In this document: one piece after another, positions 15,264-20,528 of the stretch
How positions within the stretch are numbered: the first letter of the stretch is position 1
How the letters are laid out: every line of letters begins with the position of its first letter
Virus record (IMG/VR): IMGVR_UViG_3300043427_002552
Location: 1 to 20,528 of that record
From: a virus
Strand: one strand, 5' to 3'
Length of the DNA stretch: 20,528 bases
Translations under genes and position numbers: made by a program
The notes under the pieces: model-generated
Told to the model about the DNA's origin: nothing
What the model saw: the letters and a program-made list of their open reading frames with translations, nothing else
Databases searched by the model: none

Positions 15264-16913
15264 ATGGCAGCAACGCAAAATCTAAAAGATGTTATAAAGT
15301 TGGAATACGCCAAGTGTCTCAAAGACCCTGTGTATTTCATGAAGAAATATGTAAAGATACAACATCCTACACGCGGCACATTGCCATTTCTTACATATCC
15401 TTTTCAGGATGAAGCATTGGAAGATTTCGTAAAACACGACCAGAATATCATATTGAAGAGTCGCCAAATGGGTATTACAACTCTTGTATCTGGTTATGCG
15501 ATTTGGCTCATGACATTTCATACAGACAAGCAGATTTTGTGCTTGAGCATTACACAAGAAACATCCAAGGCGATTGTTACAAAAGTTAGATTTGCCAATG
15601 ATAATCTGCCAAGTTGGCTAAAAGTGCCTGCTGTAGAAGACAATAGATTGTCATTGAAACTAAGAAACGGCTCTGAAATCAAGGCGGCGAGCAGTGCGGG
15701 CACATCTGGTCGTTCAAGTGCGTTGTCATTGCTGGTGGTTGACGAAGCGGCGTTCATTGACAATATTGAAGAAATATGGCTGTCTGCTCAATACACACTA
15801 TCTACCGGTGGTAAGGCAATCATACTATCTACACCAAACGGCGTAGGCAACTGGTTCCATAAGATGTGGACAGAATCTGAAGCAGGTCAGAACAACATGA
15901 ACCGCATCAGTTTACCTTGGCATCTACATCCAGAACGAGACCAAAAATGGAGAGATGAGCAAACAAAACTGTCTGGTGAGAGAGGTGCGGCTCAAGAATG
16001 TGATTGTGAATTTAGCACATCCGGCAATACCGTCATAGATATTCCAACGCTACAATGGTATGAAAAAACACATGTATGTGAGCCATTGGAAAAACGCGGG
16101 ATAGACAAAGGTTATTGGATATTCAAGTATCCAGAAGCAGGTAAATCATATATGGTGTCTGCCGACGTTGCTCGTGGCGATGCCAGCGACTATAGTGCCG
16201 CTCAAATACTTGATATAGAAACAATGGAACAGGTTGCTGAATATAAAGGTAAGTTGCCGACCAAGGAATATGCACGAGCATTAATGACAATGGCAACAGA
16301 ATATAATAACGCATTGCTTGTTGTAGAAAATGCCAATGTTGGTTGGGCAGTAATACAAGAAGTGCTTGATGCCAACTATCCAAATCTTTTCTATAGTTCC
16401 GCTGACCTACAATATGTTGATGTAGAAAATCAAATGACCAACAAGTTGAATAGAGAAGAACGTAAAATGACACCCGGCTTTACTACATCACACAAATCTC
16501 GCCCGCTGCTAATATCAAAATTAGAAAGTTATTTCAGAAACAAAGAAGTTATTATACACAGCAAGCGGCTTATAGAAGAACTACAAGTTTTTATATGGAA
16601 AAGCGGAGCAGTATCTGCCAAAGCAGAAGCAATGGATGGATATAATGACGACCTTGTTATGGCAATGGGTATATCTTTATGGATAAGAGATGTAGCATTG
16701 CGGCTTAGAAAAGAAGCAGATAGTGTTACACGCACAATAATAGACAGAATAGGAGTAGCGTCGCCACAACAAATGATAAACAATATGAAGACGCTAAATG
16801 GTGATAAAGGAGTAAATCCATTCGGCGTATATAACAACCCGTGGCAAATGCACGTTGGTGGGCCTGGTATGCACGGTGCCAAGCCAGAAGACCTAACTTG
16901 GCTGCTACGATAA
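15264..16913 (+). CDS. Terminase large subunit (T4 gp17-like)
   Basis: This 549-residue DNA-packaging motor protein has an ATPase half and a nuclease half. The ATPase part shows a terminase-type Walker A K65-S-R-Q-M-G-I-T-T73, Walker B LLVVDEAAF with D160-E161, and the coupling motif S189-T-P-N-G193. The RNase-H-like nuclease part has its three acidic positions: D301 in VSADVARGDASDYSA, E355 in LLVVENANVGW, and D462/D463 in DGYNDDLVMAMG. Length and order are typical of T4-like terminases. It drives DNA through the portal, encoded next, and cuts concatemers at headful. It begins 3 bases after the previous stop, with no clear Shine-Dalgarno. Base composition is richer in G+C than that of the glycosyltransferase genes. 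Confidence 0.97.
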   Translation: MAATQNLKDVIKLEYAKCLKDPVYFMKKYVKIQHPTRGTLPFLTYPFQDEALEDFVKHDQNIILKSRQMGITTLVSGYAIWLMTFHTDKQILCLSITQETSKAIVTKVRFANDNLPSWLKVPAVEDNRLSLKLRNGSEIKAASSAGTSGRSSALSLLVVDEAAFIDNIEEIWLSAQYTLSTGGKAIILSTPNGVGNWFHKMWTESEAGQNNMNRISLPWHLHPERDQKWRDEQTKLSGERGAAQECDCEFSTSGNTVIDIPTLQWYEKTHVCEPLEKRGIDKGYWIFKYPEAGKSYMVSADVARGDASDYSAAQILDIETMEQVAEYKGKLPTKEYARALMTMATEYNNALLVVENANVGWAVIQEVLDANYPNLFYSSADLQYVDVENQMTNKLNREERKMTPGFTTSHKSRPLLISKLESYFRNKEVIIHSKRLIEELQVFIWKSGAVSAKAEAMDGYNDDLVMAMGISLWIRDVALRLRKEADSVTRTIIDRIGVASPQQMINNMKTLNGDKGVNPFGVYNNPWQMHVGGPGMHGAKPEDLTWLLR

Positions 16914-16976
16914 TATATTTTATAAAAATACTATAGGTATATATTTATACTTTAGGCGCTCATATATATACACACT
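16914..16976 (+). promoter_or_regulatory. AT-rich gap before the portal gene with shared promoter-like motifs
   Basis: The gap contains GTATATATTTATA (16937-16949) and TCATATATAT (16960-16969), both exactly as in the gap at 3243-3302 but in the opposite order. The minus-strand reading of the first includes TATAAATA, the T4 late-promoter core, but pointing away from the gene. No terminator-like GC stem with a T-run is seen. Confidence 0.4.
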
Positions 16977-18884
16977 ATGGCAGAAACAAAAGACTTATTT
17001 AGCAGACTAAAGAAAATGTTTTCTACGGACGTTATCGTTCGTAATGTGGGCGGCAAAAAACTAAAGATTGTTGACACAGATGAAATACAATATGCTACAG
17101 ACAGAAATAGCCTAAGAGACCGTTTCAATCGTCTACGCAGCAGCACATTCAACTTACATAATCGTGACATGAGTATGGCTTATCAAGCAAGCCGACTTGA
17201 GTTGTTTAGAGATTATGACGTTATGGATATGGATCCTATTATCGCAAGTGCGTTGGACATATACAGCGATGAATGTCTTGTGCCAAGCGAGTTTGGTAGA
17301 GTATTGACCATACGCAGCAAAAATGAAAACGTAAAAAAGATTTTGGAAAATCTTTTCTATGACATCTTGAATGTTGAGTTCAATATGTGGAGTTGGACAC
17401 GCAATATGTGTAAGTATGGTGACTTTTTCCTACGTATGGAGATCTCTCCAGAATATGGTGTATATCTTGTTCATCCAATTAGCCCATATGAAATCACTCG
17501 TATAGAAGGTAGTGATCCACAAAATATCAACTATGTAAAGTATCAGCACGATGGTATGGGCGGTGGTATGGAATATGAAAACTTTGAAATCGCGCATTTT
17601 CGTTTATTGAGCGACAGCAACTTTTTGCCATATGGTAAATCAATGATTGAACCAGCACGCCGTGTATGGAAGCAACTAAGTTTGATGGAAGACGCAATGC
17701 TTATTCATCGCATCATGCGTGCTCCTGAAAAGCGTATATTCAAGGTTGATGTAGGAAATATTCCTCCTGCCGATATTGATGCGGCCATGCAGAAGATTAT
17801 TAGTCAAGTAAAGAAGGTTCCATATATTGACGAACGCACAGGTGATTATAACCTACGCTTCAATTTGAATAATATGGTTGAAGATTTTTATCTACCAGTT
17901 CGTGGCAGCGATAGTGGCACAAACATAGATACATTGCCCGGAATGGATTTCACAGGCATCGATGACTTGGAATATATTCGTAATAAGATGATGGCGGCAC
18001 TCAAAATTCCAAAGGCGTTTTTAGGCTACGAAGAAGGATTGTCTGGTAAAGCAACTCTTGCCGCCGAAGATGTTAGATTTAGCAGAACAATCGGTAGAAT
18101 ACAGCGTATCATCGTGTCTGAACTAACAAAGATTGCTATCGTTCATTTGTATGTACAGGGTTATCAGGACGCTACACTTGTTGATTTTGAACTTGAACTA
18201 AGCAATCCAAGCACCATCTTTGAACAAGAAAAGTTGGAAATCTGGCAAAATAAGATCAGTCTTGCGTCAGATATGATGGAAAGCACTATGTTCAGCAAGA
18301 ACTGGATATATAATCAAGTATTCAACTTGTCCGAAGATGAAGTTGAACAAGTTCAGTTGGATGTTATCAAAGACAAAAAGCAGGCGTGGCGTATGGAACA
18401 GATTACGTCCGAAGGCAATGATCCTGCCACAAGCAATCAAAAGATGGGCGATGCAGGACCAGAAGACCTTGGTGGTGGGGGCGGTGGTGACCTTGGTGGC
18501 GGAGGTGATACTGGTGGAGGTGAAGAAGCGGGCGGTGGCGGGGGTGGTGACGAAGGTGGATTGCCGCCGCTTGAAGAAGAAACACGCAAAGACCGCGAAC
18601 GTGGTAACAGAGACCAAACAGGAAACAAGGAAAAATATACATCATCACATACCAAGAACTTTGGTGAAGACCCCCTTGGCAACAAGGAAAATAAAGAAAA
18701 GTCAAAAACAGAGCGTTCAACCCGCCATATATATAGAGGCGGTGCATTATCAATGGACGAAGATCTAAAGAGTATAAAAACTGCCCTAAAAGCAAGATAT
18801 AATAATAAGCACAAACAGGTTATAACTGAAAAAAAATCTATATTAGATGAATCAAACCTGATAGAAGAAGACAAACAGCAGTAA
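16977..18884 (+). CDS. Portal vertex protein (T4 gp20-like)
   Basis: This is the 635-residue dodecameric head portal through which DNA enters and to which the neck attaches. Family-typical stretches include DMDPIIASALDIYSDEC, YGDFFLRMEI, PYGKSMIEPARRVWKQLSLM, RAPEKRIFKVDVGNIPP, MVEDFYLPVRGSDSGTNID and MMAALKIPKAFLGYEEG, then an ATLAAEDVRFSRTI core. After the conserved core (about residue 485) comes a low-complexity, glycine-rich linker (residues ~498-528) followed by a charged tail ending in EEDKQQ. That extension is unusual for gp20 and may be disordered or processed. Terminase lies directly upstream; the tail-sheath and tail-tube genes that separate the two in T4 are absent here. Confidence 0.96.
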   Translation: MAETKDLFSRLKKMFSTDVIVRNVGGKKLKIVDTDEIQYATDRNSLRDRFNRLRSSTFNLHNRDMSMAYQASRLELFRDYDVMDMDPIIASALDIYSDECLVPSEFGRVLTIRSKNENVKKILENLFYDILNVEFNMWSWTRNMCKYGDFFLRMEISPEYGVYLVHPISPYEITRIEGSDPQNINYVKYQHDGMGGGMEYENFEIAHFRLLSDSNFLPYGKSMIEPARRVWKQLSLMEDAMLIHRIMRAPEKRIFKVDVGNIPPADIDAAMQKIISQVKKVPYIDERTGDYNLRFNLNNMVEDFYLPVRGSDSGTNIDTLPGMDFTGIDDLEYIRNKMMAALKIPKAFLGYEEGLSGKATLAAEDVRFSRTIGRIQRIIVSELTKIAIVHLYVQGYQDATLVDFELELSNPSTIFEQEKLEIWQNKISLASDMMESTMFSKNWIYNQVFNLSEDEVEQVQLDVIKDKKQAWRMEQITSEGNDPATSNQKMGDAGPEDLGGGGGGDLGGGGDTGGGEEAGGGGGGDEGGLPPLEEETRKDRERGNRDQTGNKEKYTSSHTKNFGEDPLGNKENKEKSKTERSTRHIYRGGALSMDEDLKSIKTALKARYNNKHKQVITEKKSILDESNLIEEDKQQ

Positions 18885-18933
18885 AAATGGAGTTTTTATC
18901 ACACAATAACATATTTATAAATAATAAAAATAT
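18885..18933 (+). promoter_or_regulatory. AT-rich gap with a T4-late-promoter-like TATAAATA
   Basis: TATAAATA on the + strand lies at 18916-18923, matching the T4 late-promoter core. It overlaps ATATTTATA (18911-18919), a 9-mer also present before 3303 and 16977. The core is only 10 bases from the ATG at 18934, which would give an almost leaderless message, and no Shine-Dalgarno is seen. Promoter identity is therefore uncertain. Confidence 0.35.
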
Positions 18934-19809
18934 ATGAAGAAGCTGAAACACTCCAAGTATAAAAATGCGGGTATATTATTTGAACTACTTGTTCGTCAAG
19001 TCACCGCCGATATACTAAATGGAAAAGATGACTCAAAAGCGAACAATATGCTACGTAAGTATTTTTCGGAAAATACAGAATTAGGAAGAGAGAATGCGTT
19101 GTATAGAGTGATACTTGAAGAAAAAACAAAAGACCAAGTTTCTGCTGATAGATTATTAGACACTGTATTGCGTACACGAAAGAAGTTGAATGAGCGTTCA
19201 TTGAATCTTCAGAAGTATGAACTTATCAAAGAAATCAAGCAGCATTATCCACTTGATGATTTTCTAAAGGGCAGTATATCAAACTATAAGTTGCTTGCCA
19301 GTATATACAAGGTTTTTGAAGATACTGTCAATGAAGTACAAAGCGATCCTCGTGAAATGTTCAAGGCCAGAAATTGTATTGTTGAAAGCATTGTTGCTTC
19401 CAAGACGCCAACAAGAGTAATATCCGAAGAAGAAAAGAAAGACCTGGTCAAAGTATATCAGCAGCAAAATGAAGATGTTCGTTTGCTTGCTTATAAGTTG
19501 CTGGTTGATTCATTCAATGAAAAATACAAGGGATTGGATGAAAAGCAAAAGGTTCTTATTCGTGAATATATCAACAACATCAGCAATACCAACTCTCTTC
19601 GTCAGTATATCAATGCTGAAGTTCCTGAAGTTAGAAAGCAAATCAGCGAACTAAAGAGCGTGGTGAATAATGAAGTTGTAAAAATCAAGATTGATGAAAC
19701 GCTCAATCAACTTGATAAGATTACCAAAGGAACTCTGGTAAAGGAAAATCAAATCATGGCTCTGATGTTGAGTTATGAACTTATCAAGGAACTTAAAAAT
19801 ATCAAATAA
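18934..19809 (+). CDS. Conserved T4-like phage head-region protein, function unknown
   Basis: This is a 291-residue, almost wholly helical, charged protein starting KHSKYKNAGILFELLVRQVT. I recall similar proteins next to portal genes in marine T4-like phages, but none with a proven function. There is no membrane segment or signal peptide, and no catalytic motif stands out. Its place after the portal, where T4 encodes prohead core, protease and scaffold proteins, suggests a head-assembly role. Weak L/I-x-E sequences occur, but they are too common in such a helical protein to argue for proteolytic processing. Confidence 0.75.
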   Translation: MKKLKHSKYKNAGILFELLVRQVTADILNGKDDSKANNMLRKYFSENTELGRENALYRVILEEKTKDQVSADRLLDTVLRTRKKLNERSLNLQKYELIKEIKQHYPLDDFLKGSISNYKLLASIYKVFEDTVNEVQSDPREMFKARNCIVESIVASKTPTRVISEEEKKDLVKVYQQQNEDVRLLAYKLLVDSFNEKYKGLDEKQKVLIREYINNISNTNSLRQYINAEVPEVRKQISELKSVVNNEVVKIKIDETLNQLDKITKGTLVKENQIMALMLSYELIKELKNIK

Positions 19810-19820
19810 AAAGGAATAAT

Positions 19821-20090
19821 ATGACACGCAAACAACTCAAACAACTGATCAGAGAAACCATCGAAGAAGTAATGGAACAACAAGCTACTGAAAACTTTGT
19901 AGTCAATGGTAAACAAGTTGACGTACAAAGCATTCAAATCGATGGCGTTCGTGCTGGCGATTATTCTGATGCACACATTTCTTCAGCAACATTTACAAAT
20001 GGTGCTGAGTTGAATGACAAAGAACTTGACCAACTAAATAGTATGGCAGGCGACTGGATCGCCCAAAAGGCCATTGAGGGTGACGTATAA
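19821..20090 (+). CDS. Small acidic protein with a KQLIRE leader, possible prohead component
   Basis: This is an 89-residue acidic protein with a clear AAGGA ribosome-binding site (19811-19815), 5 bases before the ATG. The first 20 residues (RKQLKQLIRETIEEVMEQ) are a helical leader nearly repeated at the start of the next protein. The rest has VVNGKQVDVQSIQIDGV, then an acidic helix (ELNDKELDQLNSMAGDW). No known family is recognised. In T4-like phages several proteins in this position are internal head components cleaved by the gp21 protease after L/I-x-E; IRE and IEE in the leader would fit. Its TAA overlaps the next ATG (TAATG). Confidence 0.7.
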   Translation: MTRKQLKQLIRETIEEVMEQQATENFVVNGKQVDVQSIQIDGVRAGDYSDAHISSATFTNGAELNDKELDQLNSMAGDWIAQKAIEGDV

Positions 20091-20528
20091 TGAAAGACGC
20101 CAAACAACTAATCCGCGAACTTGTTGAAGAAGTCATTGAAGAAATGACAGGTACTGGTGCTGTTGCGGGATACATGACCCCAGCAGCATTTCGTGGTAAA
20201 AAGAGCAAAAAGAAATCGGCAGAAAAAAGTATGCCTGGTGGTAAAGTTGTTGGCAAAGAAGATACAGATGATACAACGATTGGTGAATCAGAAAATGAAA
20301 GCCTACCAACAGTACGTCGTGATTTGAATATAATGGAAGCTCGCAGCCGATATAGAAACTTCAAGGAAAGTGATATGATGAAAAATCACGCCAAGATTTC
20401 TTATGGCATCAATCAAGCCAAGAAAATGCTTGGTGAAGTTGAATATCTTATAAACATTTGCGAACGCCTAAAGACGGAATGTGGATATACCAACGAAAAT
20501 CTGTGGGCAAGAACTCAGCCAGACATGA
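20090..20528 (+). CDS. Conserved phage head-region protein with a KQLIRE leader (3' partial)
   Basis: The ATG at 20090 shares its first base with the previous stop, and the frame stays open for 146 codons to the end of the window, so the C-terminus is missing. The N-terminal leader KDAKQLIRELVEEVIEEM closely matches that of the previous protein. It is followed by TGTGAVAGYMTPAAFRGKK and a lysine-rich run, a combination I recall from proteins near head genes in marine T4-like phages. The visible C-terminal part (MKNHAKISYGINQAKKML, then EVEYLINICERLKTECGYT) is helical. A structural or scaffold role is likely from context; no enzymatic motif is seen. Confidence 0.75.
   Translation, partial: MKDAKQLIRELVEEVIEEMTGTGAVAGYMTPAAFRGKKSKKKSAEKSMPGGKVVGKEDTDDTTIGESENESLPTVRRDLNIMEARSRYRNFKESDMMKNHAKISYGINQAKKMLGEVEYLINICERLKTECGYTNENLWARTQPDM

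Noticed and set aside
15450-15482. Apparent loss of the Walker A lysine in the terminase (SRQMGITT instead of SRQxGKTT)
   Set aside because: Many large terminases carry a shifted lysine just before the SRQ motif, and K65 is present there; all other catalytic motifs are intact.
16914-16950. Palindromic AT-rich sequence after the terminase as a terminator
   Set aside because: The pairing is nearly all A-T and imperfect, with no GC stem followed by a T-run; it is more likely an effect of base composition or part of the promoter-like region.
18403-18874. Long minus-strand open frames opposite the portal C-terminus, including a Pro-rich one
   Set aside because: They are antisense reflections of the glycine-rich coding stretch and the codon bias of the portal gene. 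They have no ribosome-binding site, and all credible genes here are on the + strand.
1-20528. tRNA genes, integrase or transposon ends
   Set aside because: Reading the gaps (all about 60 bases or less) showed no cloverleaf-like sequence, terminal inverted repeats or recombinase motifs.

Overview
The window is a stretch of an AT-rich, tailed double-stranded DNA phage genome, or an uncultured phage contig. It has T4-like (myovirus) virion and packaging genes, all on the + strand. The anchors are a large terminase with both ATPase and nuclease motifs (15264-16913), a T4 gp20-type portal (16977-18884), and a tail fibre ending in a peptidase-S74 intramolecular chaperone (1-959). The organisation, the low GC and the sequence style (short N-terminal leaders with a KQLIRE-like core, and a Pro/Thr/Ser-rich tail protein) resemble uncultured aquatic T4-like phages. 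The host cannot be read from the sequence. No tRNA, CRISPR array, integrase or insertion sequence was seen.

Layout. (1) Positions 1-1290: the 3' part of a repeat-containing tail fibre, then a small protein with a Pro/Thr/Ser-rich tail. (2) 1315-3242: two overlapping glycosyltransferases (GT8-like, then GT2-like). (3) 3303-6871: a 964-residue protein combining a cytidylyltransferase-like domain, a PolX-type nucleotidyltransferase and a KxDG ligase-type domain, followed by a zinc-ribbon protein. (4) 6902-14863: a compact block of sugar genes. It holds a glycosyltransferase-FkbM-methyltransferase fusion, two further glycosyltransferase-like proteins, a GT4 domain fused to a TibC/AAH-type O-heptosyltransferase, a DegT/DnrJ aminotransferase and a GNAT acetyltransferase. 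(5) 14889-20528: a small Cys-His-Asp protein, terminase, portal, a conserved helical protein, and two short genes with matching N-terminal leaders; the last runs off the window.

How it fits together. The sugar genes sit between tail-fibre and packaging genes and include complete-looking donor-modifying (aminotransferase plus acetyltransferase), transferring (at least six glycosyltransferase domains) and methylating modules. The heptosyltransferase domain belongs to a family whose known members O-glycosylate repetitive surface adhesins. The simplest reading is that this phage glycosylates either its own Ser/Thr-rich virion proteins (the repeat fibre and the Pro/Thr/Ser-rich protein are the nearest candidates) or the host surface. 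This is inference. The sugar genes are mostly packed with overlaps or very short gaps. The few intergenic gaps lie before the non-sugar genes and share AT-rich motifs that may be phage promoters.
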